Shown one piece after another: positions 7,212 through 15,556 of a stretch of DNA of 35,707 nt. Made by a program: the position numbers and the translations under genes. Each line of letters starts with the position of its first letter. The stretch's first letter is position 1. This stretch comes from Ilumatobacteraceae bacterium (GTDB lineage Bacteria; Actinomycetota; Acidimicrobiia; Acidimicrobiales; Ilumatobacteraceae). The stretch covers positions 82,804 to 118,510 of the forward strand of contig JAFMNE010000002.1 in the NCBI GenBank assembly GCA_017859395.1, read 5' to 3'. The notes beneath the pieces are model-generated. The model did not search any database and was not told the origin of the DNA. It saw only the letters and a list, made by a program, of their open reading frames with translations.

Positions 7212-10200
7212 ATGCCTGATTCGTTCACCCACCTGCATGTCCACACCGAGTTCTCGATGCTCGATGGTGCTGCACGACTCGACGAACTGGTGGAACGCGC
7301 CCATGCCGATGGCCAACCCGCGATCGGGATCACCGATCACGGGAACATGTACGGCACGCTCGAGTTCTACAAAGAGTGCCGTGCCCGAGGAATCAAGCCG
7401 ATCCTCGGCACCGAGGCCTACATGGCGCATGAACACCGCAGCGAGCGACCGACCCGCCGCGGGCGCATGGACGACTCCGGAGGCGAAACCGAGGGCGGCC
7501 ACAAGATCTACTACCACCTCACGTTGCTCGCCGAGAATCAAGCCGGGTATCGCAACCTGATTCAGTTGTCGAGCCTCGCGTTCCTCGAGGGGTACTACTA
7601 CAAGCCGCGAATCGACTGGGAACTCCTCGAGCGTTATTCCGACGGCCTCATCGCCACCACCGGCTGCCTCGGTGGGCACGTTCTGCAATCACTTCTGCGT
7701 GACGATGTGGAGGGCGCAACCGCCAAGGCCGCTCGATTGCAAGACATCTTCGGTCGCGACAACCTCTTCGTCGAGGTTCAAGATCACGGCATTCCCGATC
7801 AGAAGCGCACGAATCCGCAGCTGCTCGAGATCGCTCGCCGCATCGGGGCGCCGCTGTTGGCGACCAACGACTCGCACTACACGCACCAACACGACCACGT
7901 CGCCCACGACGCATTGCTGTGCGTGCAGACCGGGTCGATGCTGAGCGACCCGGATCGTTTCAAGTTCGATGGCGACCAGCACTACCTGAAGACCGCGCAA
8001 GAGATGCGGTATCTGTTCCGCGAGATACCCGAGGCCTGCGATAACACGCTGTGGATCGCCGAGCGCGCCAATGTCGACATCACATTCGGCGAGGCCGTGC
8101 TGCCCGATTTCCCTCTGCCGGAAGGATTCGCGGATGACCGCGCTTACCTGGAACATCTCACCTGGGAGGGTGCACGTCGCCGATGGGGCAATGAATTGGC
8201 CCCCGATGTGGTCGAGCGGGTGTCATACGAACTCGAGGTCATCGCCTCGATGGGGTTCTCCTCCTACTTCTTGATCGTCTGGGATCTCATCCGCTATGCC
8301 CGCGATGCCGGTATCCGAGTTGGTCCGGGTCGTGGCTCTGCCGCCGGCTGCGCTGTTGCGTACTGCTTGTGGATCACCGATCTCGACCCGATCCGCTACG
8401 ACCTACTCTTCGAGCGGTTCTTGAACCCGTCGCGCGTCTCGATGCCCGATATCGATATGGATTTCGACTCGCGGTACCGCGACGAGATGATCCGCTACGC
8501 CGCAGAGAAGTACGGCCGCGACCATGTGGCGCAAATCATCACCTTCGGCACGATCAAGGCGCGCAATGCCGTGCGTGATGCCGCTCGTGTGCTGGGCCAC
8601 CCCTACGGCCTTGGCGACCGGGTTGCGAAAGCGATGCCACCACTTGTGATGGGTCGTGACACTCCGTTGCGCTATTGCCTGGAAGAGGACCCCAAGTACA
8701 TCGACGGCTACCGGGCAGCGGCAGAACTTCGTTCGATGTACGAGTCCGAAGCCGAGGTCAAAGAAGTTATCGACGTGGCGCTCGGCCTCGAGGGGCTGAA
8801 GCGCTCCGATGGCATCCACGCCGCAGCGGTGGTGATCACCAAGGAACCCGTCACCGAGTATCTGCCGATTCAACGCAAACCCGAGTCGGGTAAAGATCCC
8901 GCCGACGCACCCATCGTCACCCAGTACGAGATGCACGGGGTTGAAGAACTCGGGCTGCTCAAGATGGATTTCTTGGGTCTGCGCAACCTCGACGTGATCA
9001 GCGATAGCCAAGAATTGATTCGTCGCCGAGTGCCCGATTTCGACATTGACTCGATCCCGCTTGATGACACGCCCACGTTCGAACTGCTGTCGCGGGGCGA
9101 CACCGTGGGTGTGTTCCAGTTGGAGTCACCGCCCATGCGGCAGTTGCTACGTCGCATGGCGCCGAGCTCATTCGAAGACGTATCTGCTGTGCTCGCGCTC
9201 TATCGGCCGGGTCCGATGAGCGTGAACATGCACAACGACTACGCCGACCGCAAGAACGGTCGCCAAGACGTCGCGTTCTTCCATCCAGATGCCCAGCCGG
9301 TTCTCGATGACACCTTCGGCTTGATGATCTATCAAGAGAGCGTCATGCGGGTGGCGCAGAAGTTCGCCGGGTACTCGCTTGCCCAAGCCGACAACCTCCG
9401 CAAGGCGTGCGGCAAGAAGCAGCGTGAATTGATGGAGGCCGAGCGATCCAAATTCGAAGACGGATGTGATACCACCGGGTACGGACGCGAGCTCGGTTCG
9501 CAACTGTTCGACACCATCGAGAAGTTCGCCGACTACGCCTTCAACAAGAGCCACACCTTCGGATACGGGTTGGTGACCTATCAGACCGCGTATCTCAAGG
9601 CCCATTACCCAGTCGAGTACTTGGCGTGTCTGCTGACCAGCGTCAAAGACAAGCTGGAGAAGGCGGCCGTGTACCTTGCTGATTGCCGGGCGGCTGGCAT
9701 TCGGGTGCTCACCCCTGACATCAACCGGTCGGAGACCGACTTCGCAACCCTGCAGCCCAATGAGTTGCCCGATGACATCGAGCTGCCGGTCGGGTCCCCG
9801 GGTGCGATCACATTCGGGTTGTCGGCTGTGCGTAACGTGGGCGAGGGTCTGGTGCGGCAGCTAGTGGCCGAGCGACATGAGAACGGCCCCTATAACTCGT
9901 TCCACGAGTTTGCCGACCGTGCACCCGAGCAGGTTCTCAACAAGCGTGCCGTGGAGTCGTTGATCAAGGCGGGTGCCTTTGATCTCTGCGGCCACAGCCG
10001 TCTTGGATTGCTCAGCGTGTACGAGGAGATCATCGATCGGGCGGTGCGTGCGCGCCGTGAGCGCGAGCAGGGCATCATGACCTTGTTCGGTGACGCGCCG
10101 GCCGATGACGACGCGGATGCGTTCGATGATCGGGTGGTGATTCCCGCCGACGAGTGGGACAAGCCAACCCTTCTGCGCAACGAGAAAGAGATGTTGGGGC

Positions 10201-10775
10201 TATACGTCTCGGACCATCCGCTGTTCGGCCTCGAGGCAGCGTTGCGGCGGCGCACCGAACATGCTGTGGCCGACCTGGCTGACCTCGACGATGGCAGCTC
10301 AGTAGTGGTCGGTGGCGTGGTCACCGGGCTCGCGCGCAAATACACCAAAAAGGGCGACCCCATGGCGGTATTCATGCTGGAAGACCTCGTGGATGCCGTT
10401 GAGGTGACCCTGTTTCCCCGTACCTATGCCTCGATTGGGTCCCGTATCGAAGACGACCGCATCGTCGCCGTGCACGCCCGACTCGATCGTCGCGACGACC
10501 GAGTGGCGCTCATTGCCCAAGATGTTGTGATGCTCAGCGGACTGGAAGAAGGACCAGCACCGTTATTGCGCATGCGGCTGCCATCAGGAGGCACCGATCG
10601 TGAATCGCTGATGCGGTTGCGGTCGATCATCGTGGAGTACCCGGGGTCATCAGCTGTTGAAATCGATCTTGGTGGTGGGCGAGCACTTCGACTGTCCGAC
10701 GATTTTCGTGTGGATCTCGATCGTGCAGTCGGCGAACTTCGAGTGGCGTTTGGCCACGAGTCGGTGCTGCTCTGA
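7212..10775 (+). CDS. dnaE: DNA polymerase III alpha subunit
   Basis: Replicative DNA polymerase, 1187 residues, a normal length for actinobacterial DnaE1. The N-terminal PHP domain keeps the metal-site residues of proofreading-type PHP domains: HLHVH (7-11), Asp18, TDHGN, GTEAYM, CLGGH, QDHG and NDSHY. This suggests, from what is known of mycobacterial DnaE1, that proofreading may reside in this subunit. The C-family catalytic aspartates are Asp415 and Asp417 in PDIDMDF. GPGRGSAAG, the helix-hairpin-helix region and the OB-fold (about 1000-1080) follow. There is no clear Shine-Dalgarno before the ATG. A 20-codon GTG-initiated frame (7157-7219) overlaps the start by eight bases; I see no proof that it is translated. 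Confidence 0.97.
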   Translation: MPDSFTHLHVHTEFSMLDGAARLDELVERAHADGQPAIGITDHGNMYGTLEFYKECRARGIKPILGTEAYMAHEHRSERPTRRGRMDDSGGETEGGHKIYYHLTLLAENQAGYRNLIQLSSLAFLEGYYYKPRIDWELLERYSDGLIATTGCLGGHVLQSLLRDDVEGATAKAARLQDIFGRDNLFVEVQDHGIPDQKRTNPQLLEIARRIGAPLLATNDSHYTHQHDHVAHDALLCVQTGSMLSDPDRFKFDGDQHYLKTAQEMRYLFREIPEACDNTLWIAERANVDITFGEAVLPDFPLPEGFADDRAYLEHLTWEGARRRWGNELAPDVVERVSYELEVIASMGFSSYFLIVWDLIRYARDAGIRVGPGRGSAAGCAVAYCLWITDLDPIRYDLLFERFLNPSRVSMPDIDMDFDSRYRDEMIRYAAEKYGRDHVAQIITFGTIKARNAVRDAARVLGHPYGLGDRVAKAMPPLVMGRDTPLRYCLEEDPKYIDGYRAAAELRSMYESEAEVKEVIDVALGLEGLKRSDGIHAAAVVITKEPVTEYLPIQRKPESGKDPADAPIVTQYEMHGVEELGLLKMDFLGLRNLDVISDSQELIRRRVPDFDIDSIPLDDTPTFELLSRGDTVGVFQLESPPMRQLLRRMAPSSFEDVSAVLALYRPGPMSVNMHNDYADRKNGRQDVAFFHPDAQPVLDDTFGLMIYQESVMRVAQKFAGYSLAQADNLRKACGKKQRELMEAERSKFEDGCDTTGYGRELGSQLFDTIEKFADYAFNKSHTFGYGLVTYQTAYLKAHYPVEYLACLLTSVKDKLEKAAVYLADCRAAGIRVLTPDINRSETDFATLQPNELPDDIELPVGSPGAITFGLSAVRNVGEGLVRQLVAERHENGPYNSFHEFADRAPEQVLNKRAVESLIKAGAFDLCGHSRLGLLSVYEEIIDRAVRARREREQGIMTLFGDAPADDDADAFDDRVVIPADEWDKPTLLRNEKEMLGLYVSDHPLFGLEAALRRRTEHAVADLADLDDGSSVVVGGVVTGLARKYTKKGDPMAVFMLEDLVDAVEVTLFPRTYASIGSRIEDDRIVAVHARLDRRDDRVALIAQDVVMLSGLEEGPAPLLRMRLPSGGTDRESLMRLRSIIVEYPGSSAVEIDLGGGRALRLSDDFRVDLDRAVGELRVAFGHESVLL

Positions 10776-10841
10776 GCCGTCGCTTCTCATTCTGGTGGCC
10801 GCGGGTGGCACAATGGTGTCTGACGACAGGGGAGAAGGGGT

Positions 10842-11498
10842 ATGGCGTTCGACGTTGTCACCAATGATGCAAGCGCGCTGAGCGAAGAGGATCTGGCAGA
10901 GATGGCCGCGATGGGCGGCGCATTCGACGCCGAACAACTCACTGCGGCCGCCGAGGACTGGGTACTGGCGACCACGGCACGCAGTGGCTCGGCTCTGCAC
11001 GGATACTGCTTTTCTACGTTGGAGCGCATCGGGGGAACACCCTGTGTGTTGCTGGGAGTGCTGAGCGTGAAGCGCACCTCTCGTCGTGACACCGCGCTGC
11101 GTGGATTGATGCGGGAGGCATTTCATCGGGCCCTCATGGCCTTTCCCGACGAGGATGTTGTCGTGGGAGCGCGGTTCTGCAATGCCGACGGAATGGTCAT
11201 CTTGAAAGATCTTGATGATGTCACCCCGACGCCTGGAACGCGCGCTGTAGGCGAGGAACGCGCCTGGGGCCGGCGTTTGGCCAAGCGCTTCGCTGTCGAC
11301 GTCAATTACGACGCCGAATCATTCAGCGTGGCCAAAGGATCGTCGGGCGGTTTCATCGACGTGGAAGCGGCGAAGCCAAGCGATGTCGACCCAGCCCGGG
11401 TCGCTCTCTTCGACGGTGTCGACGCCTCGATCGGCGGTGTTGTGATCGCGTACGGATGGTCGATGGCCGAGGACTTGGCGCGCCTCGGCGCGCGCTGA
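10842..11498 (+). CDS. uncharacterised 218-residue protein, possibly GNAT-like
   Basis: I do not recognise a specific family. The protein has an acidic, helical N-terminus (1-45), then a mixed alpha/beta region with a strand, GTPCVLLGVLSVKRTS and RRDTALRGLMREAFHRALMAF. The order resembles the strand-then-helix core of a GNAT acyltransferase, but no acetyl-CoA loop is clear enough to claim. There is no signal peptide or membrane segment. It starts at an ATG preceded by GGAGAAGGGG. It lies 66 bases after dnaE and 21 bases before the nitroreductase gene, which may be co-transcribed. Codon use matches its neighbours, so recent transfer is not indicated. Confidence 0.75.
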   Translation: MAFDVVTNDASALSEEDLAEMAAMGGAFDAEQLTAAAEDWVLATTARSGSALHGYCFSTLERIGGTPCVLLGVLSVKRTSRRDTALRGLMREAFHRALMAFPDEDVVVGARFCNADGMVILKDLDDVTPTPGTRAVGEERAWGRRLAKRFAVDVNYDAESFSVAKGSSGGFIDVEAAKPSDVDPARVALFDGVDASIGGVVIAYGWSMAEDLARLGAR

Positions 11499-11519
11499 CC
11501 GGTTCTGTTCGACGCCACC

Positions 11520-12158
11520 GTGGATCGCGAATATCCGGTCGCCGATCTCGCGCGGGGGCGCCGCATGTGTCGTTCCTATGAGGACAGGCCAATAGAACGG
11601 AGCGTGCTGCTTGACATCGTCGACGTGGCATCGCGATCACCGAGTGCGGGGAAAACACAGGGACTGCACGTACTGGAACTGACCGGGACGGATCGTGACC
11701 GTTACTGGGACATCACCTTGCCCGCAGAACGCCGAGAGGGATTTGCCTGGCCCGGCCTATTGCGTGCCCCAACGCTGTTGATTCCCTTTGCAGATCCGCG
11801 GGCCTATGTCGAGCGCTACAGCGAGCCCGATAAGTCCCGCACCGGCCTTGGTGTCGGGCTGGAGGTGTGGACCACCCCGTACTGGCTTGTCGACGCGTCA
11901 ATGGCGACGATGGCACTGCTGCTGGCAGCCACCGAGCATGGCCTCGGGACGTTGCTCTTCGGCATGTTCTCCCACGAAGGAGCGGTGCGTGTCGCGTTTT
12001 CGGTGCCAGAGCATTTTGTTGCCGTCGGTGTGGTGGCTATTGGATACCCGGATGAGGCAACGCCGCGTCGCGGCCGCAGCGCCGATCGTCCTCGTCGTCG
12101 GGCCGACGACATCTTGGTGACCCCCGATCAGTGGTCTCACGACGCGACTGGTGACTAG
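11520..12158 (+). CDS. nitroreductase-family FMN oxidoreductase
   Basis: A 212-residue protein of the nitroreductase superfamily, flavin enzymes that use NAD(P)H to reduce diverse substrates. Typical features are the N-terminal arginine-rich FMN-phosphate site RRMCRSYEDRPIE (14-26), SRSPSAGKTQGLHVLEL (about 39-55), a central helix VDASMATMALLLAATEHGLGT and a final VAVGVVAIGYPDE strand. The GTG start at 11520 is chosen because it keeps the conserved region intact; an in-frame ATG at 11565 would cut into it. No good ribosome binding site is visible, so it may depend on coupling to the upstream gene 21 bases away. The C-terminus is rich in arginine. The physiological substrate is unknown. Confidence 0.85.
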   Translation: MDREYPVADLARGRRMCRSYEDRPIERSVLLDIVDVASRSPSAGKTQGLHVLELTGTDRDRYWDITLPAERREGFAWPGLLRAPTLLIPFADPRAYVERYSEPDKSRTGLGVGLEVWTTPYWLVDASMATMALLLAATEHGLGTLLFGMFSHEGAVRVAFSVPEHFVAVGVVAIGYPDEATPRRGRSADRPRRRADDILVTPDQWSHDATGD

Positions 12159-12171
12159 GCGACATGGTGGC

Positions 12172-12211
12172 GATCACGTGAGCGCACCACTGCTGGGGCG
12201 CCTCCGTGATC
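12172..12211. terminator. hairpin between convergent genes
   Basis: GATCACG (12172-12178) pairs with CGTGATC (12205-12211), with an inner GCGC/GCGC pairing. It fills the gap between the nitroreductase stop and the stop of the convergent DUF255 gene and could end transcription from both sides. There is no T tract, so this is a weak call. Confidence 0.35.
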
Positions 12212-14194
12212 TCAGGCGTTGCTCAGTCGTCGTATGACGTCGGCGGCAGTCGTTACCGGTAGATCGCACACGCCGCCGTGGCAGATATGCACCGCGTTGG
12301 GGCCGTTGGCGCGGTAATCCCACAGCGGAGTGGGCCATGGCTCCCCCCAGAGATGCACCAGATCTGGGCGGTCGATGCGATGCGCGGCGCGTTGCAGGTC
12401 AGTATCGTCGCCGACGACCACTACCTCGGTGACACCGCGGTACCGAGTGTCGATAACGGCCACGCCGGCGGCGACCGAGGTGGGGTTGTCGACTGCCCGG
12501 GCCGTGATCTGAGCAAGGATGCGGTCCGCCATATGTGCCCAGCGCTGCTCGTCGTGTAGCGAGGCCATACGCACCATGGTGAGGGCCGCAAGTGAGTTCG
12601 TCGACATATCGGCATCGTCGATGAACTCGCAACGGTTGATGACGGGGCCAACGGTGTCGGCGGGACGTGTGAACACTCCGCCGTTGTCGGCATCCCAGAA
12701 ATGATCGAGTGTGTATTCGAGGACGTGACGGGCGCGTTGATGCCAGTGGCCACCACCTGCCATCTCGCCTGTGCGTGTGAAGGCATCAGCAAGCGCGATG
12801 AGGTCATGAGCGGTTGCGTCGAGCGCGGGGGTATCGCCACGTCGCAGGCGGAACCAGTGGTCCCCATAGCGGTGGGTGGTGTCGAGCGTGGTCGCGAGTT
12901 CGTGCGCGGCCTCGGCCCAATCGGAGCGCCCTGATAGTCGTGCGGCATCGGCCAGGGTTGCGCACCATCGCGCATTGGTGGCGGTGACCACGGTGTGGTC
13001 CCGGCGCGGTTGCGGCCACTGTTGTCGCATGGTGAGCACTGCGCGACGTGCCCGCCTGACACGGTCGTCGTCGAGGTGGTCGGCATCGCTCAACACCGGT
13101 GCCCAGCGCTGATCGATCTCGCGGCGGGGATCACCGAGTCCCAACAGGTTCATCACGTCATCGGCATCCGCCCCACAGGCTGTATGAACGTCATCGCGGC
13201 TAAGTGTCAAATGGCCGCCCTCGCGGACGATGCCGTCACCACTAGGTCCATCGGCATCGATGCCGGCGATATAGCCACCACCGTTGGCGCGCCACGTGGT
13301 GAGCAGCGCATCGATGGCTGCTGTTGCCACGAGGCCGTACCGGCGATGGCCAAGAGCGGACCAGGCACGGAGGTGGGTGCGGATCAGCGCGGCCTGGTCG
13401 CCGAGGCCACGCTCGAAATGGGGTCGTTGCCATTCTCGGTCGGTGCAGTACCTCGCCCACGTGCAGGTCATCGGGTCAAACAGGGCACCGGTATCGATGG
13501 CATCGAGAGTGGTGGTGACGACCTCGGCTGCATCGCCGCCCCCGCTCGCCATGTGGGCGCGCAACACAAGGTCGATTAGCGGAGTGGCAGGAAATTTTGC
13601 GCCGCGGCCGAAACCGCCGTAGTCACGGTCATAGCCGGTGGCGATGGCGGCAAGGGTGTTGTCGACAACTGTCAGGTCTGCAGCGGCGGGTGATGGCGCA
13701 GCGGTCGATGCTGGCGAGTTCGAGATGATGGCGTCGCGCACGCTGGCACTGTTCGCTGCAACCTCGTCACGTCGATCTCGCCACACACCGACCACGGCGT
13801 CGAGTAGGCCCAGGATGCGGTCGTGGTCGTAGTAGGTGCCCGCCCAGAACACGGCGCCGTCGGCGTCGCACATCGTCGTGAGTGGCCATCCACCACCACC
13901 GGTAAGGGCAACAACTGCAGCCATGTGGGTGGCGTCAACGTCGGGGTGTTCTTCGCGGTCCACCTTGATCGCTACGAAGTCACGTCGGAGAGCGTCGCCG
14001 ACGTCGGCGTGAACAAAGGTGTCCTCGTGCATCCGGTGGCACCAGTGGCATGAGTCGTAACCGATGCTGACCATGACGGGTAGATCACGGCGCCGGGCCT
14101 CGTCGAAGGCCTCGGCGCACCAGGGCCACCAGTCGATCGGATCGTCGGCATGTGCCAACAGATACGGCGATGTGCACTCGCCCAGGCGATTCAT
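12212..14194 (-). CDS. DUF255 thioredoxin-fold protein (YyaL/SPATA20 family)
   Basis: A 660-residue protein of the YyaL/spermatogenesis-associated protein 20 family. The N-terminal domain (about 1-120) is thioredoxin-like: [24 protein letters not shown], then Cys49-His-Trp-Cys52-His, [12 protein letters not shown] and [10 protein letters not shown]. The remainder resembles an (alpha/alpha)6 barrel such as those of N-acylglucosamine 2-epimerases, with [26 protein letters not shown] near residue 520. Its biochemical role is not established in bacteria; the CxxC motif suggests redox or thiol chemistry. There is no signal peptide. The ATG overlaps the stop of the upstream alpha/beta hydrolase (ATGA), so the two are co-translated from one message. 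Confidence 0.9.
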   Translation of the reverse strand: MNRLGECTSPYLLAHADDPIDWWPWCAEAFDEARRRDLPVMVSIGYDSCHWCHRMHEDTFVHADVGDALRRDFVAIKVDREEHPDVDATHMAAVVALTGGGGWPLTTMCDADGAVFWAGTYYDHDRILGLLDAVVGVWRDRRDEVAANSASVRDAIISNSPASTAAPSPAAADLTVVDNTLAAIATGYDRDYGGFGRGAKFPATPLIDLVLRAHMASGGGDAAEVVTTTLDAIDTGALFDPMTCTWARYCTDREWQRPHFERGLGDQAALIRTHLRAWSALGHRRYGLVATAAIDALLTTWRANGGGYIAGIDADGPSGDGIVREGGHLTLSRDDVHTACGADADDVMNLLGLGDPRREIDQRWAPVLSDADHLDDDRVRRARRAVLTMRQQWPQPRRDHTVVTATNARWCATLADAARLSGRSDWAEAAHELATTLDTTHRYGDHWFRLRRGDTPALDATAHDLIALADAFTRTGEMAGGGHWHQRARHVLEYTLDHFWDADNGGVFTRPADTVGPVINRCEFIDDADMSTNSLAALTMVRMASLHDEQRWAHMADRILAQITARAVDNPTSVAAGVAVIDTRYRGVTEVVVVGDDTDLQRAAHRIDRPDLVHLWGEPWPTPLWDYRANGPNAVHICHGGVCDLPVTTAADVIRRLSNA

Positions 14195-14793
14195 GTCGTT
14201 CGTTCGGTGGTGATGTGGTCGACTACACGCTCGGCGATATGGGCGATGTGGCCATGTAGGAAATGATCGGCGCCGTCGATGACCGCGAGGTCATGATCAG
14301 GTGCCCAAGCACGCAATGTGGCCGGTGAAACGACGGTGTCGTGCGCGCCGACGACAATCAAACAGCCGTCGGGTGGCTCAGGGAGATGCATCATGTCGGC
14401 TGGTGGGGCGACAAATGCGCACGCTGCGGCCCACGTACCTGTTGCGTGATGGGCCATGAGACCCGCTCCGAAGGAGTACCCGACCAGTGCGGGTGGGTCC
14501 GGAGTCGTGTCGTGCACACAGTTGATGGCGGCCTGCAGGTCCAACAGAGGTCCACTCGGTGGCGTGTCACCGGCTCCCTCTGGTCGCAGGGCAGGGGCGA
14601 TCGCCCACCCGCCCTGACCTGCCACCTGTTCGCCGATCGCGTGTAGGAGCGGGTGGTTGCGGTTGCCGCCAAAGAGGGGATGTGGATGAGCGAGCACCAC
14701 GGCCCACCCGGCGCGGTCGCCGATCACCGAGCAGGGCACTGCACGGCCGTCGGCGGCGACCAACTCGTCTGAGATCCACTGCGCAGGTGCCAT
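14191..14793 (-). CDS. alpha/beta-hydrolase-fold protein
   Basis: A 200-residue small alpha/beta hydrolase of the dienelactone-hydrolase/KANL3-like type. Visible are an early [19 protein letters not shown] (oxyanion-type HPHP motif), the nucleophile elbow GYSFGAG with Ser, [12 protein letters not shown] carrying the acid Asp, and GADHFLHGH with the catalytic His. HPHPxxGG is typical of small hydrolases acting on short acyl substrates, but the substrate is unknown. Longer in-frame upstream starts exist, but I place the start at ATG 14793 because TACCGT lies exactly six bases upstream, on the same site that drives groES in the other direction. The longer version would begin inside the divergent gene. 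Confidence 0.87.
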   Translation of the reverse strand: MAPAQWISDELVAADGRAVPCSVIGDRAGWAVVLAHPHPLFGGNRNHPLLHAIGEQVAGQGGWAIAPALRPEGAGDTPPSGPLLDLQAAINCVHDTTPDPPALVGYSFGAGLMAHHATGTWAAACAFVAPPADMMHLPEPPDGCLIVVGAHDTVVSPATLRAWAPDHDLAVIDGADHFLHGHIAHIAERVVDHITTERTT

Positions 14794-14799
14794 CAGGCC

Positions 14800-14809
14800 A
14801 CGGTACCCT
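14800..14809. promoter_or_regulatory. bidirectional promoter with overlapping -10 boxes
   Basis: On the plus strand TACCCT (14804-14809) is followed by six bases and GTG 14816 (groES-like). On the minus strand TACCGT (14805-14800) is followed by six bases and ATG 14793 (hydrolase). The boxes share the TA at 14804-14805. Both messages would be leaderless, and each gene's -35 region must lie inside the other gene. Confidence 0.65.
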
Positions 14810-14815
14810 CGCCGC

Positions 14816-15142
14816 GTGAGCTCCGATCGCGACAAGCTGCCGATCAAAATGCTGAACGACCGGCTGTTGGTGCGCGTTGGTCGAGATGACGGTGAACGCC
14901 GATCGAACGGTGGCATCTTGATTCCGGCGACCGCGCAGATGGCCAAACGCCTGGTGTGGGCTGAGGTGGTAGCCGTTGGGCCGAACGTTCGCGCCGCAGA
15001 AGCAGAGGACCGCGTTCTGTTCAGCCCCGACGATCGCTACGAGGTGGAGGTCCAGGGCGAGGACCTCATCATGCTGCGCGAGCGGGATATCCATGCCGTA
15101 GCCGCCGAACGCATCGAGGCCTCCACCGGTCTGTATTTGTGA
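14816..15142 (+). CDS. GroES-like co-chaperonin with a Gly-Leu-Tyr-Leu tail
   Basis: A 108-residue GroES-fold protein. MLNDRLLVRV (12-21), the mobile-loop region GERRSNGGILIPAT (26-39, with the hydrophobic Ile-Leu-Ile triplet that contacts GroEL in GroES), WAEVVAVGPN, DRVLFSPDDRYEVEVQGEDLIMLRERDIHAV complete the fold. It is not next to a groEL gene, so it is probably a second copy rather than the main co-chaperonin. E. coli GroES ends where this protein reads DIHAVAAE; here about ten residues follow, ending Thr-Gly-Leu-Tyr-Leu. That resembles the proteasome-docking tail of actinobacterial Mpa and Bpa/PafE. The GTG start is set by the -10 box six bases upstream. A role with the proteasome is a hypothesis. 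Confidence 0.88.
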   Translation: MSSDRDKLPIKMLNDRLLVRVGRDDGERRSNGGILIPATAQMAKRLVWAEVVAVGPNVRAAEAEDRVLFSPDDRYEVEVQGEDLIMLRERDIHAVAAERIEASTGLYL

Positions 15143-15179
15143 CCGCGCCCTGCACTGCCGACCTCGGCATGCGGTTCCC

Positions 15180-15185
15180 TAGGCT
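15180..15185 (+). promoter_or_regulatory. -10 box of leaderless hisI
   Basis: TAGGCT followed by exactly six bases and the GTG start of hisI at 15192. No ribosome binding site is present. It lies 37 bases after the groES-like stop and probably drives hisI, trpE and ygfZ together. Confidence 0.6.
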
Positions 15186-15191
15186 GGTCTC

Positions 15192-15542
15192 GTGACCTAC
15201 GAGCGAATTGAACCCACCGCCGATCAGCTCGACGCCGTGCGTTTCAATGCGGACGGACTGGTACCGGCGATTGCCCAAGATGTGACCACCAAAGAGGTGT
15301 TGATGATGGCGTGGATGAACGCCGAGTCGCTCCAGCGCACATTCGACGAGGGGAGAATGGTCTATTGGTCGCGCAGTCGTTCGGAACTGTGGCGCAAGGG
15401 TGACACCAGCGGTGACCATCAAGATGTCCACGAGGCCTACTACGACTGTGACGGTGACACCTTGTTGTTCATGGTGCATCAACACGGTCGTGGTGCCTGC
15501 CACACAGGTGAGCGGACCTGTTTCTTCCGCGCGTTCGGATGA
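15192..15542 (+). CDS. hisI: phosphoribosyl-AMP cyclohydrolase
   Basis: Third step of histidine biosynthesis: opens the adenine ring of phosphoribosyl-AMP. The 116-residue, single-domain form is normal for actinobacteria, which encode the PR-ATP pyrophosphatase (HisE) separately. The magnesium-site motif DCDGD is at 85-89, and the zinc ligands are Cys86, Cys103 and Cys110 (GACHTGERTC). YWSRSRSELWRKGDTSG (about 58-74) is the family substrate-binding stretch. The GTG start follows a TANNNT box by six bases. The stop overlaps an ATG (15539-15541) of a five-codon frame that ends on the trpE start codon. Confidence 0.96.
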   Translation: MTYERIEPTADQLDAVRFNADGLVPAIAQDVTTKEVLMMAWMNAESLQRTFDEGRMVYWSRSRSELWRKGDTSGDHQDVHEAYYDCDGDTLLFMVHQHGRGACHTGERTCFFRAFG

Positions 15543-15556
15543 CCACAGCCCAATGA
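15539..15556 (+). other. five-codon mini-ORF linking hisI to trpE
   Basis: ATG overlapping the hisI stop (ATGA) opens a frame encoding MTTAQ, whose TGA (15554-15556) overlaps the trpE ATG (15553-15555). It could carry ribosomes from hisI to trpE by re-initiation. It has no tryptophan codons, so it is not a trp attenuator leader. Translation is unproven. Confidence 0.3.

Noticed and set aside
7157-7219. 20-codon GTG-started frame upstream of dnaE as a leader peptide gene
   Set aside because: No ribosome binding site, no amino acid bias of a leader peptide, and the GTG is part of the inverted repeat. Kept only as a remark in the dnaE entry.
12995-13579. 194-codon open frame on the plus strand inside the DUF255 gene
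   Set aside because: The minus-strand protein here is continuous and conserved in type; the plus frame has no recognisable domain.
15540-15556. Tryptophan attenuator in front of trpE
   Set aside because: The gap is too short for alternative hairpins and the mini-ORF has no Trp codons.
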